In this document: positions 30,863 through 39,078 of the stretch, in pieces
Layout of the letters: every line of letters begins with the position of its first letter
Position numbering within the stretch: position 1 is the first letter of the stretch
From: CAWHJN01 sp963829705
Lineage (GTDB): Bacteria > Bacteroidota > Rhodothermia > Rhodothermales > BA12
Reading direction: 5' to 3'
DNA: 64,000 nucleotides
Assembly (NCBI GenBank): GCA_963829705.1
Contig: CAWHJN010000001.1
Span: 496,001-560,000, forward strand
The notes under the pieces: model-generated
The model's database searches: none
The model's input: only the letters and a program-made list of their open reading frames with translations
What the model was told of the DNA's origin: nothing
Position numbers and translations under genes: made by a program

Positions 30863-32809
30863 ATGGCTGACATCCACCTCACGTTTCCCGACGGCTCGGT
30901 CAAGACGTTTGCGCCCGGCACGACCGGCCGCGAGGTCGCCCGCAGCATCTCCGAAGGGCTCGCCCGCAACGCCCTCGCCGTCAAAGTCGGCGACGAGGTG
31001 CGCGATCTCGACCGCGTCATCGAACACGACGCGCCTTTTCAGGTGCTGACTTGGAACGACGACGAAGGCAAGGGCGCGTTCTGGCATTCGTCGGCGCACC
31101 TCATGGCCGAAGCACTCGAAGCGCTCTACCCCGGTGTCCGGTTCGGCATCGGCCCGGCCATCGAGCATGGCTTCTACTACGACGTGGATCTCGGCGACCG
31201 CAAGCTCGGCCCGGACGACCTGGAAGCCATCGAGGCCAAGATGAAAGAACTCGCCCGCCGCAATGTCGCGTTTGAGCGCCGCGAGGTCTCGAAGGCCGAC
31301 GCGCTGGAGTTCTTCCGCGAGAAAAATGACCCGTACAAGCTCGAACTCCTCGAAGGACTCGACGACGGAACGATCTCGTTTTACACCCAGGGCGACTTCA
31401 CCGACCTGTGCCGCGGCCCCCACATCCCATCGACCGGTGGTATCAAGGCCGCCAAGATCCACAAGATCGCGGGTGCGTACTGGCGCGGCGACGAGAAGCG
31501 GCCGATGCTCACCCGGCTCTACGGCATCACCTTTCCCAAGCAGAAAGAGCTGGAGGAATACCTCGAACGCCAGGAGCAGGCCCGCCAGCGCGATCACCGC
31601 AAGCTGGGCCGCGAGCTGGAATTGTTCATGTTCTCGCCCAAAATCGGGCAAGGGCTGCCCGTGTGGCTGCCGAAGGGAACGGTCATCCGGCGCGAGTTGG
31701 AGGCGTTCATTCGGCGCGAGCTGCTGAAGCGCGGCTACGTCGAGGTCATCACGCCGCACATCGGCAACCTCGACCTGTACCGCACGTCGGGCCATTACCC
31801 GTACTACGCGGAATCGCAGTTCGACCCTATCAAGGTGGAGGACGAGGAGTACTCGCTCAAGCCGATGAACTGCCCGCACCACCACCAGATCTACGCGAGC
31901 AAGCCGCGCTCGTACCGCGATTTGCCCGTGCGGCTGGCCGAGTTCGGGACGGTGTACCGCTACGAGCAGTCGGGCGAGTTGACGGGCCTGACGCGCGTGC
32001 GCGGCTTCACGCAGGACGACGCCCACATCTACTGCACGCACGATCAGCTCAAGGCGGAACTCAAAAACGCCATCGAGCTGACGCAGCTCGTCTTCAAGAC
32101 CTTCGGGATGGAGGTGCAGACGCGCCTGTCGTTCCGCGACCCCGCCAACCCGGAGAAGTACGCGGGCAGCGACGCGATGTGGAATCAGGCCGAGCGCGAG
32201 ATCGAGGAAGTGGCCGACGAGATGGGACTGGATTATTTCATCGGCGTCGGCGAGGCGGCATTTTACGGGCCGAAGTTCGACTTTATCGTGCGCGACGCGC
32301 TCGACCGCAAGTGGCAACTTGGCACGGTCCAAGTCGATTACGTGATGCCCGAGCGCTTCGACCTCGAATACACCGGCGCCGACGGCCAGAAGCACCGCCC
32401 TGTCATCATCCACCGCGCGCCGTTCGGGTCCATGGAGCGCTTTATCTCGATCCTCATCGAGCACTACGCGGGCAACTTCCCCACGTGGATCGCCCCCGTG
32501 CAGGCTATCGTGCTGCCCGTCTCCAATGCCTTCGACGACTACGCGGAGAAGGTGCGGCTGAAGCTGGAAGACGCGGACGTGCGCGCCGAGAGCGACCTGC
32601 GCTCCGAGAAAATCGGCAACAAGATCCGGCAGGCCGAGGTGCAGAAGATCCCGTACATGCTCGTCGTCGGCTCGAACGAGGTGGAGGCGGGCACCGTCGC
32701 CGTGCGGCGGCACGGGCAGGGTGCGCAAGAAGTGCTGCCACTCGACGCCTTCATCGAGACGTTCCGCGACGAAGTGCGGATGCAGATGAACGCCGGGCAC
32801 GCGGCCTGA
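30863..32809 (+). CDS. thrS: threonyl-tRNA synthetase
   Basis: A 648-residue class II synthetase charging tRNA-Thr. The TGS domain comes first (MADIHLTFPDGSVKTF). The editing domain has HSSAHLM (the HxxxH pair) and DFTDLCRGPH. The catalytic domain has motif 2 around FGTVYRYEQSGELTGLTRVRGF, the zinc ligand cysteine in MNCPHHHQIY, and motif 3 HRAPFGSMERF. The anticodon-binding domain follows (QAIVLPVSN onward). All parts are intact and length is normal. It leads a block with infC, rpmI, rplT and pheST, an order common across bacteria. Confidence 0.97.
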   Translation: MADIHLTFPDGSVKTFAPGTTGREVARSISEGLARNALAVKVGDEVRDLDRVIEHDAPFQVLTWNDDEGKGAFWHSSAHLMAEALEALYPGVRFGIGPAIEHGFYYDVDLGDRKLGPDDLEAIEAKMKELARRNVAFERREVSKADALEFFREKNDPYKLELLEGLDDGTISFYTQGDFTDLCRGPHIPSTGGIKAAKIHKIAGAYWRGDEKRPMLTRLYGITFPKQKELEEYLERQEQARQRDHRKLGRELELFMFSPKIGQGLPVWLPKGTVIRRELEAFIRRELLKRGYVEVITPHIGNLDLYRTSGHYPYYAESQFDPIKVEDEEYSLKPMNCPHHHQIYASKPRSYRDLPVRLAEFGTVYRYEQSGELTGLTRVRGFTQDDAHIYCTHDQLKAELKNAIELTQLVFKTFGMEVQTRLSFRDPANPEKYAGSDAMWNQAEREIEEVADEMGLDYFIGVGEAAFYGPKFDFIVRDALDRKWQLGTVQVDYVMPERFDLEYTGADGQKHRPVIIHRAPFGSMERFISILIEHYAGNFPTWIAPVQAIVLPVSNAFDDYAEKVRLKLEDADVRAESDLRSEKIGNKIRQAEVQKIPYMLVVGSNEVEAGTVAVRRHGQGAQEVLPLDAFIETFRDEVRMQMNAGHAA

Positions 32810-32884
32810 AACCGCTCTGGGCGCTCCGGCGTGCAATTTGCACTACCTGCTTCATCCGCTACGCACAGGCCTTTGCCTGACACC

Positions 32885-33431
32885 GTGGCACCCCACTCAT
32901 TCAACCCCTACCGCTATCAACGACGTCCGCATCAACGAACAGATTCGCGCCCCCCGTGTCCGCGTTGTAGATCCCCTTGGCGAACACGGCATTTACACGA
33001 AAGAGCGCGCACTGGAGATGGCCCGCAGCCAGAGCCTCGACCTCGTCGAAATCGCTGCCCAGGCAGACCCGCCTGTCTGCAAAATCATCGACTTCGGCAA
33101 GTTTCGCTACGAGCAGCAGAAGCGCGAGAAAGAGGCGCGGCGCAAGAGCGCCACGCAGGAGATGAAGGAAGTCCGCTTCCGCCCGCACACCGACACGCAC
33201 GACTTCGACTTCAAGCTCAAGCACGCCCGCTCGTTTCTGGAAAACGGCGACAAGGTGAAGGCGTGGGTGCAGTTTCGAGGACGCGACATCGTCTACAAAG
33301 AGCAGGGCCTCGACCTGCTCGTGCGCTTCGTCGAAGAACTCAACGACATCGCCAAAGTCGACCAGGCTCCCAAGATGGAAGGTCGCCGCATGACGACGAT
33401 CCTCGCGCCGTCGGGTGCGAAGAAAGCCTGA
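32885..33431 (+). CDS. infC: translation initiation factor IF-3 (start uncertain)
   Basis: IF-3 keeps the 30S subunit free and proofreads the initiator codon. The core is complete: INEQIRAPRVRVVDPLGEHG, SLDLVEIAAQADPPVCKIID, YEQQKREKEARR, then the C-domain with KEVRFRPHTDTHDFDFKL and KAWVQFRGRD. The start is not settled. In the core frame there is no ATG or GTG nearby; a rare ATC at 32916 or 32931 is possible, as infC often uses such codons. Alternatively, a GTG at 32885 begins VAPHSFNPYRYQRR in a neighbouring frame, and removing one C at about 32927-32928 joins it to RINEQIR. I use that start because a basic N-terminal tail is usual and similar indels occur throughout the window. Confidence 0.9.
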
Positions 33432-33504
33432 CGTTTCGGGCTGCTCTCGCCACCGTCTTAGCCATTTCCTCACGCGCCCTCCGCGATCCTTTGGCGGCAT
33501 GGCG

Positions 33505-33534
33505 TTGTGCAGACGGGAAGGCGGTCGGTATTTT
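33505..33534 (+). promoter_or_regulatory. promoter for rpmI-rplT
   Basis: TTGTGC (33505-33510) and TATTTT (33529-33534) with an 18-base spacer, in the context GGTATTTTGCC. The rpmI ATG is 61 bases further on. It would supplement read-through from thrS-infC. Confidence 0.6.
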
Positions 33535-33594
33535 GCCAAGCTCCCACGATTCCATTTCCGGCCCACGCGGCCCTACTCTCTCGACGAGGATATC

Positions 33595-33789
33595 ATGCCT
33601 AAGATGAAGTCCAACAGCGGTGCCAAAAAGCGGTTCAAGCTCACCGCCACGGGCCGCGTGAAGCGCAAAAAAGCGTACCACAGCCACATCCTGACGAAGA
33701 AGTCGCCCAAGCGCAAGCGCGACCTGCGCGAAACCACGCTCGTCTGCAAAGTGGACGAGGCCCGTGCCAAGCGCATGATCGCCGCGTAA
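33595..33789 (+). CDS. rpmI: 50S ribosomal protein L35
   Basis: 64 residues, normal length, starting MPKMKSNSGAKKRFKLT. The family pattern is intact: GRVKRKKAYHSHILTKKSPKRKRDLR near the middle. It is a small basic protein of the large subunit. It is preceded by its own promoter-like pair and followed 35 bases later by rplT. In other bacteria L20 represses this operon by binding the leader mRNA. Confidence 0.97.
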   Translation: MPKMKSNSGAKKRFKLTATGRVKRKKAYHSHILTKKSPKRKRDLRETTLVCKVDEARAKRMIAA

Positions 33790-33824
33790 GGCTGTTTTTC
33801 TGACATTCGACTCTCGACACTCTC

Positions 33825-34169
33825 ATGCCTCGCGCAACCAACCGGGTGGCCTCGCGCCGCCGACGCAAGAAAGTGCTGAACCGTGCCAAAGGGTACTGGG
33901 GCAGCCGCAGCAAAATCTATACGATCGCCAAGAACTCGGTCGACAAAGGCCTGCAGTACGCCTACCGCGACCGCCGCAACAAGAAGCGCACGTTCCGCCG
34001 CCTGTGGATCGCCCGCATCAACGCGGCGGCCCGGATGAACGGGATGTCGTACTCGCGTTTGATGGGCGGCCTGCGGAAGTCGGGCGTCGGCCTCAACCGC
34101 AAGGTGCTCGCCGACCTCGCCGTTCACGCGCCGGAAGCCTTCACCGCCGTCACCAAGCAGGTGGCGTAG
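33825..34169 (+). CDS. rplT: 50S ribosomal protein L20
   Basis: 114 residues, normal length, starting MPRATNRVASRRRRKKVLN. Key segments are AKGYWGSRSKIYTIAKNSVDKG, RRLWIARINAAARMNGMSYS and the C-terminal RKVLADLAVHAPEAF. L20 is an early-assembly protein and the classic autoregulator of infC-rpmI-rplT. Its TAG stop shares a base with the GTG that opens the pheST leader frame. Confidence 0.97.
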   Translation: MPRATNRVASRRRRKKVLNRAKGYWGSRSKIYTIAKNSVDKGLQYAYRDRRNKKRTFRRLWIARINAAARMNGMSYSRLMGGLRKSGVGLNRKVLADLAVHAPEAFTAVTKQVA

Positions 34170-34216
34170 TGGTGGGTCGTTCGCACACGCGATTTTTTAG
34201 CGCCTGCTTCTGCTGA
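34169..34216 (+). CDS. probable pheST attenuator leader peptide (VVGRSHTRFFSACFC)
   Basis: A 15-codon frame beginning with tandem GTG codons (34169 and 34172) that overlap the rplT stop, and ending TGA at 34216. It holds three Phe codons, TTT TTT at 34193-34198 and TTC at 34208-34210, in a region with no other coding sense. This resembles the E. coli pheM leader, which controls pheST by ribosome stalling at Phe codons. The frame has no known protein relatives and its only support is position, composition and the downstream structure. Confidence 0.6.
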   Translation: MVGRSHTRFFSACFC

Positions 34217-34251
34217 AGGGCGCGCCTCCGTCTTTCCACGGATAGAAAGAC
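34200..34251 (+). promoter_or_regulatory. pause hairpin and antiterminator of pheST leader
   Basis: Two hairpins follow the Phe codons. One joins GCGCC (34200-34204) and CTTC (34207-34210) to GAAG (34215-34218) and GGCGC (34219-34223). The second is GTCTTTC (34230-34236) against GAAAGAC (34245-34251). The 3' arm of the second shares six bases with the 5' arm of the terminator, so the second hairpin and the terminator cannot form together. This is the layout of transcription attenuation. Confidence 0.55.
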
Positions 34252-34283
34252 CCGCCGACGCGACTGCCCGGCGGGTCTTTTTT
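34246..34283 (+). terminator. intrinsic terminator (attenuator) before pheS
   Basis: AAAGACCCGCCG pairs with CGGCGGGTCTTT, followed by TTT, ending 20 bases before the pheS ATG. It is strong enough to stop rplT transcripts and would need to be prevented for pheST to be read from upstream. Confidence 0.88.
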
Positions 34284-34302
34284 GTACCCCTTCCCCACCC
34301 CT

Positions 34303-35319
34303 ATGCTCGAACAGATCGCCGCCCTCGAACAGGAAATCCACGCCACCGCTCTCGAAAACCCGGAGGCGCGCGAACACTTCCGCGTGCGCTTTCTCGGACG
34401 CAAGAGCGGCGCCATCACCGACCTGATGAAGGGCCTGCGCGACGTGGACGCGGCCGACCGCCCCGCCATCGGGCAAAAACTCAACGCGCTGCGCCAACTC
34501 GCCGAGACCCGGCTCGAAGAAGCCGACGCAGCACTCGAAGGGTCGCAAACGAAGAAAGCCCCTGAGATCGACCTGACGCTGCCGGGCCGTGCGCCTGAAG
34601 CGGGGTCGCTGCACCCCATCACCGAGACGCTCTACGAGATCGAGCGCGTGTTCGCACGGCTGGGCTTTTCGATTGCCGAGGGGCCGGAAATCGAGGACGA
34701 TTTCCACAACTTCACCGCGCTCGGCTTCCCGCCCGACCATCCCGCGCGTGACATGCAGGACACATTCTTCCTGCGCCACGGCACCGCTGGGCAGGACGTG
34801 GTGCTCCGCACGCACACGTCGCCCGTACAGATCCGGGTGATGGAAAACGAGCCGCCGCCCCTGCGCCTCATCGTGCCGGGGCGGGTGTACCGTAACGAGA
34901 GCATCTCGTACAAATCGTTCTGCCTGTTCCACCAGGTCGAGGGGCTCGTGGTGGACGAAGGCGTGACATTCGCCGACCTCAAGGCCGTGCTGCACCTGTT
35001 TGCGCAGGCGATCTTCGGCGACGACGTGCAGATGCGCTTCCGCCCCAGCTTCTTCCCCTTCACCGAGCCCAGCGCCGAAGTCGACATCTACCAGCCCGAC
35101 CCGGACGCGCCCGACGATCCGTCGAAGGGCCGCTGGCTCGAAATTCTCGGCTGCGGCATGGTGGATCCCGTCGTCTTCGGGCACGTCGGCATCGATGCGG
35201 AAAAGTACACGGGCTATGCCTTCGGCATGGGCGTCGAGCGCATCGCGATGCTGCGCTACGGGATCCGCGACATCCGTCTGCTCTACGAAAACGACGTGCG
35301 GCTGCTGGCGCAGTTCTGA
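34303..35319 (+). CDS. pheS: phenylalanyl-tRNA synthetase alpha subunit
   Basis: 338 residues. The catalytic subunit of the (alpha-beta)2 enzyme charging tRNA-Phe. A helical N-terminal arm (EQIAALEQEIHATALENPEA, RFLGRKSG) leads to the class II core with HPITETLYEIERVF, RTHTSPVQIR, motif 2 PGRVYRNE, the FHQVEG region, FRPSFFPFTEPS, EILGCGMVDP, and motif 3 YAFGMGVERIAML. The ATG at 34303 is chosen; an earlier TTG overlaps the terminator tail. pheT follows 102 bases later. Confidence 0.97.
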   Translation: MLEQIAALEQEIHATALENPEAREHFRVRFLGRKSGAITDLMKGLRDVDAADRPAIGQKLNALRQLAETRLEEADAALEGSQTKKAPEIDLTLPGRAPEAGSLHPITETLYEIERVFARLGFSIAEGPEIEDDFHNFTALGFPPDHPARDMQDTFFLRHGTAGQDVVLRTHTSPVQIRVMENEPPPLRLIVPGRVYRNESISYKSFCLFHQVEGLVVDEGVTFADLKAVLHLFAQAIFGDDVQMRFRPSFFPFTEPSAEVDIYQPDPDAPDDPSKGRWLEILGCGMVDPVVFGHVGIDAEKYTGYAFGMGVERIAMLRYGIRDIRLLYENDVRLLAQF

Positions 35320-35323
35320 GTTT

Positions 35324-35380
35324 GTGGGTAGTTGGTGCAGGCGCAACGAACGCCCCGTCAGACTTATCCCTGCTACCCAC
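35324..35380. repeat. inverted repeat in the pheS-pheT gap
   Basis: GTGGGTAG (35324-35331) is repeated inverted as CTACCCAC (35373-35380) across 41 bases. The gap of 102 bases is long for a synthetase pair. It shares a GGTAGTTGG string with the palindromic spacer at 10568-10718, so a dispersed element is possible. Confidence 0.3.
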
Positions 35381-35421
35381 TACATCGATTCGCAGCCGAG
35401 CGCACAACCAACCCTCAACCC

Positions 35422-37962
35422 ATGAAGCTTTCCTACAACTGGCTGGGCACCTACGTGGCCCACGACCTCTCCCCCACCGAACTCGCCGACGCGCTGACGA
35501 TGGCGGGGCTGGAGGTGGACGAGGTCGAAGCCCACGGCCCCAGCCTCGACGGCGTCGTCGTCGGGCACGTGCTTACGGCGCAGCCGCATCCCAACGCCGA
35601 CCGGCTGACGCTCTGCACCGTCGACATCGGGCGGGGCGAGGCGTCGCAGATCGTGTGCGGCGCGCCCAACGTGGCCGCCGGGCAGAACGTCGCCGTCGCC
35701 ACCGTCGGCACGACGTTGCATCTGCCCGCGCGTGAGGGTGAAGGCACCGTCGCCGTCACGCTCGACCGGCGTAAGATTCGCGGCGAGGTGTCGGAAGGGA
35801 TGATCTGCGCCGAGGATGAACTGGGGCTGGGCACGGATCACGAAGGCATCATGGTGCTCGACGCCGGCGCCGAACTCGGGCAGCCGTTCGAGGAGTATCT
35901 GAGCAAGCAGGGCCGCGCCGTGCGCGACTACGTGCTCGACATCTCCATCACCCCCAACCGCCCCGACGCGACGAGCCACCTCGGCGTGGCCCGCGACGTG
36001 AGCGCACTCGCCGATGTGCCCGTCGAACTGCCCGACGTCGAGATCCCCGACGCCCCCGGCGGCGAGGTCGCCGCGCGTGTAAGCATCGAGATCGACGCGC
36101 CCGAGGCGTGCAGCCGCTACGTCGCGTTTCTGGTCACAGGCGTCACCGTCGGTCCGTCGCCCGGATGGCTACAGGACCGCCTCACCTCTATCGGCCTACG
36201 GCCGCGCTCCAACGTCGTGGACGTGACCAACTTCGTCCTCCACGAGTGCGGGCAGCCGCTCCATGCCTTCGACCTCGACCAGATCGCGGGCGCAACCATC
36301 CGTGTGCGGACGAGCGCGCAGGGCGAGACGATGACGACGCTCGACGGCAAAAATCGTGAACTGCCCGCCGGCACGCTCCTCATCTGCGATGCCGAGAAGC
36401 CCGTCGCCCTCGCGGGCATCATGGGCGGCGAGAACTCCGAAGTCACGGCCGCCACCACAAACGTGCTCATCGAGAGCGCCTACTTCGACCCGTCCACCAT
36501 CCGGCGGGCGGCGAAGGCACTCGGCTTGCAGACGGACGCCTCGTACCGCTTCGAGCGCGGCGTGGACCCGACGAATCAGGTATGGGCTGCCGCCCGTGCC
36601 GCTCACCTCATCGCCGAACTCGGCGGCGGGCACGTCGCCACCGGCTACGTAGACGCCCACCCGCGCCCGCACGAACCCACAGTGGTCGACGTGCGGCTGG
36701 GCCGCATCGCCGCGCTACTGGGGTTCGAGATTCCCGGCTACGAGGCGCGGCGGTTGCTCGAAGCCATCGGCTTCGCCGTCGAGATGACGACGCCGCTCGA
36801 CGCCGTCGCGGCACTCGTCCTCAAAGGTGGCAACGCCGCCGACGCCACCGACGCCGACACGCTGCGCTGCACCGTGCCGCCCTTCCGCCCCGACGTGACG
36901 CGCGAGGTGGACGTGATCGAAGAAATCATCCGGCTCTACGGCTACGACCGCATCCCTGCGCCTGCCGTCGTGCCTGTGCCTGCGCACGTACCGCGCGCCG
37001 AAACCGCGCCGTTGATCCGCGCGCAGGTGCGGCGGGCACTCGCCGGGCGCGGCTTCCGTGAGGCATACACCAACTCGCTGCTGCCCCGCGACACCGCCGA
37101 GCAGTTCCGCCCCGTCCACCCGGCGTTCGGCGGCGAGAAGGAAGGCGTTGCCGAAACCCTCAACCCCGTCTCGCAGGAGATGGCCGCGCTGCGCCCCAGC
37201 CTGCTGCCCGGCCTGCTGGGCGTCGTCTCGTACAACCAGCACCACGGCCAGCACACGCTGCGGCTCTTCGAGATCGGCCACGTCTTCCGCGAGGGCCAGC
37301 GGGCAGAGGCCTTCGTCGACGGCTACGCCGAGCAGGAAAACCTGATCGTCGTGCTGGCGGGCGAAGCCGAGCAAGCCACGTGGAACCATCCGGCGCGGGC
37401 GTTCGACTTCTACGACGCGAAAGGCGTGGTGGAGCACCTGCTGACACTGCTGGGCGTAGACGACGTGCGCACCGCGCCCGTCCACGAAGCCACGGCGACG
37501 AGTCCGTACAGGCTGGATTACTTCGCGGGCAAAACGCCCCTCGGCTACGTCGCCCCCGTCTCTACGTCCACCCTCGACCTTTTCGACGCGCGCGGGCCGG
37601 TGTTCGTCGCCGAGTTGAGTTTTTCCGCCCTCATCGAGACAGGCGCGGCGTCGCTGGAAAAGCAGTTCGAGTCGTTCACGCGCTTCCCCGCCGTCGAACG
37701 CGATCTGGCGTTCGTGCTGCCCGAGGCCACCGCCGTGGGCGATGTCGCCGACACCCTGCGGCGCACCGGCGGAAGCCTGTTGCGCGACGCGCGCGTGTTC
37801 GACCTCTACCAGGGCGACCGGATCACGGCGGGCCACAAGAGCGTCGCCTTCGCGCTGCGCTTCGAGGCCGACCGCACGCTGCGCGACAAAGACGTGGACC
37901 GGGTGATCGACCGCCTCGTGCGCGCCGTCGAGGAGCACCACAGCGGGCAACTGCGCGCCTGA
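35422..37962 (+). CDS. pheT: phenylalanyl-tRNA synthetase beta subunit
   Basis: 846 residues, slightly longer than usual. The subunit binds tRNA-Phe and edits mischarged Tyr. It starts MKLSYNWLGTYVAHDLSP. The tRNA-binding domain (EMAP type) has HPNADRLTLCTVDIG. The B3/B4 editing region has ITPNRPDATSHLGVARDVSA and NVVDVTNFVLHECGQPLHAFD, then AGIMGGENSEV. The B5 domain follows (FRPDVTREVDVIEEIIRLYGYD). The C-terminal anticodon-binding domain has RFPAVERDLAFVLP and ends VRAVEEHHSGQLRA. The start at 35422 matches the family N-terminus. Confidence 0.97.
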   Translation: MKLSYNWLGTYVAHDLSPTELADALTMAGLEVDEVEAHGPSLDGVVVGHVLTAQPHPNADRLTLCTVDIGRGEASQIVCGAPNVAAGQNVAVATVGTTLHLPAREGEGTVAVTLDRRKIRGEVSEGMICAEDELGLGTDHEGIMVLDAGAELGQPFEEYLSKQGRAVRDYVLDISITPNRPDATSHLGVARDVSALADVPVELPDVEIPDAPGGEVAARVSIEIDAPEACSRYVAFLVTGVTVGPSPGWLQDRLTSIGLRPRSNVVDVTNFVLHECGQPLHAFDLDQIAGATIRVRTSAQGETMTTLDGKNRELPAGTLLICDAEKPVALAGIMGGENSEVTAATTNVLIESAYFDPSTIRRAAKALGLQTDASYRFERGVDPTNQVWAAARAAHLIAELGGGHVATGYVDAHPRPHEPTVVDVRLGRIAALLGFEIPGYEARRLLEAIGFAVEMTTPLDAVAALVLKGGNAADATDADTLRCTVPPFRPDVTREVDVIEEIIRLYGYDRIPAPAVVPVPAHVPRAETAPLIRAQVRRALAGRGFREAYTNSLLPRDTAEQFRPVHPAFGGEKEGVAETLNPVSQEMAALRPSLLPGLLGVVSYNQHHGQHTLRLFEIGHVFREGQRAEAFVDGYAEQENLIVVLAGEAEQATWNHPARAFDFYDAKGVVEHLLTLLGVDDVRTAPVHEATATSPYRLDYFAGKTPLGYVAPVSTSTLDLFDARGPVFVAELSFSALIETGAASLEKQFESFTRFPAVERDLAFVLPEATAVGDVADTLRRTGGSLLRDARVFDLYQGDRITAGHKSVAFALRFEADRTLRDKDVDRVIDRLVRAVEEHHSGQLRA

Positions 37963-38007
37963 CGGTATATTGCGGCATCATCCATCCGTCTGATTCCGGG
38001 AGTAGTT

Positions 38008-38397
38008 ATGAACAAAGAAGCACATGACGCGGTGCGGCAGGATGCTGACGCGAAACACCCGAGGAAACGTCGGCGGCGCGGCAATGCACCCGGTGCGGCG
38101 GCAGAGCCGAAATCAGCAGAGTCGAAAGCCGCAGAAGTCGACGCCCCGCGCCTCGAAGGCCCGCCCGGCGTGGTGCTCGAACGCCTGCGCGACCGCATCC
38201 GCGACGTCGTCCGCGAGATCGACGGGCTGCGCGCCGAGAACCAGCGTTTGACGCAGCAGGTGGTCGCACTCCAGCAACAGGCCGACGCGGGCGATCCCGC
38301 CCTGCTTCGCCTCGACGAATCTCCCGAAGCACTCCGCAGCAAGGTCGAGGGCTTTATCGAAGCGCTCGACGCGTACCTTGAAGATGAGGCACACTGA
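38008..38397 (+). CDS. ZapB-like coiled-coil protein
   Basis: A 129-residue protein with a disordered, basic and alanine-rich first half and a coiled coil (about residues 58-92: VVLERLRDRIRDVVREIDGL, then RAENQRLTQQVVALQQQ). The C-terminal part (KVEGFIEALDAYLED) is helical. It lies 2 bases before zapA, which suggests a ZapB-like cell-division role, but ZapB is too plain in sequence to identify by motif. Confidence 0.6.
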   Translation: MNKEAHDAVRQDADAKHPRKRRRRGNAPGAAAEPKSAESKAAEVDAPRLEGPPGVVLERLRDRIRDVVREIDGLRAENQRLTQQVVALQQQADAGDPALLRLDESPEALRSKVEGFIEALDAYLEDEAH

Positions 38398-38399
38398 CC

Positions 38400-38705
38400 G
38401 TGGACCGTCCTCTCCGCATCAGCCTCCTTGAGCGCGACCTGACGCTCCGTGTGCGCCCCGAAGACGAGGCGCTCATCACCGCCGCCGCCGCGCTGGCCGA
38501 CGAGCGGTTGCAAGCGTTCCGGCAGGCGCACCCCAGCCAGCCCGAACTCACCGCCGCGCTGCTGGCCGTGCTCGAACTGGCGCAGGAACTCCTCGCCGCC
38601 CGAAAAGGACGCGACGACCACGATTCGCGGCTGTCAGATGCGCTCATGGCGCTCGACCTCGAACTCGCCGCCGCCCTCGCCCGCGACACGAACGCGAGCG
38701 AGTAG
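38400..38705 (+). CDS. zapA: cell division protein ZapA
   Basis: A 101-residue ZapA family protein that bundles FtsZ filaments. It opens PLRISLLERDLTLRVRPEDE, the family's short beta domain, followed by ALITAAAALADERLQAF and a long helix (LLAVLELAQELLAARK). The GTG at 38400 is used because the upstream stop lies 2 bases before. In many bacteria zapA is followed by the 6S RNA gene, as appears here. Confidence 0.85.
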   Translation: MDRPLRISLLERDLTLRVRPEDEALITAAAALADERLQAFRQAHPSQPELTAALLAVLELAQELLAARKGRDDHDSRLSDALMALDLELAAALARDTNASE

Positions 38706-38760
38706 CAGGAACAGCCGGCACGAGGCGCGATATAAACAGCGGTGCCTTTCGAGGCACTTT

Positions 38761-38966
38761 GCACGGGAAGCGCGGTGGTACTTACATATGAGAACCGTAC
38801 CCTGATGGTACTGGGGGCCCTCCTTCGGGCTGGACGACAGACTCCAACCCGTACCGGGTTTGGCCTGAAAGGGTCAGCCGGAGCAGTCGGTAAAGCCTGA
38901 GCGGCCCCCACTGTGATATCGAAGCTGGTTCTTCATATCCAACACCGTAGTCTTCTCGTGCCCTTT
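38761..38966 (+). ncRNA. ssrS: 6S RNA candidate
   Basis: A roughly 200-nt stretch folds by eye into a long rod with internal bubbles, the shape of 6S RNA, which mimics an open promoter and binds RNA polymerase. Paired arms are GCACGGGAAG (38761-38770) with CTTCTCGTGC (38952-38961), CGGTG (38773-38777) with CACCG (38943-38947), CATATGAGAACC (38785-38796) with GGTTCTTCATAT (38927-38938), and GGGGGCC (38813-38819) with GGCCCCC (38903-38909). The downstream CCCTTTT could be the 3' end. The position right after zapA and before rny supports the call. Exact ends are uncertain. Confidence 0.65.
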
Positions 38967-38974
38967 TGACGGCT

Positions 38975-39014
38975 CCCGGCAGGGCTCCGGCGCGAGAAGT
39001 CGGAGCCCGCCGGG
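38975..39014 (+). terminator. strong hairpin between 6S-like RNA and rny
   Basis: CCCGGC and GGGCTCCG pair with CGGAGCCC and GCCGGG with one bulge, a 14-bp stem with an 11-base loop. No U tract follows. It may terminate or process the 6S-like transcript, or stabilise the rny leader. Confidence 0.5.
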
Positions 39015-39078
39015 TGCCGCCTCACCTTACCCTCCCCGCTCGCGGCTCCGGTCGCAGCGTCTCTGCACATACACTCAC

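Noticed and set aside
38800..38920. Signal recognition particle RNA
   Set aside because: A GGTCAG-CCGGA string suggested it, but the conserved GGAAGG loop is absent and the fold is a long rod, closer to 6S.
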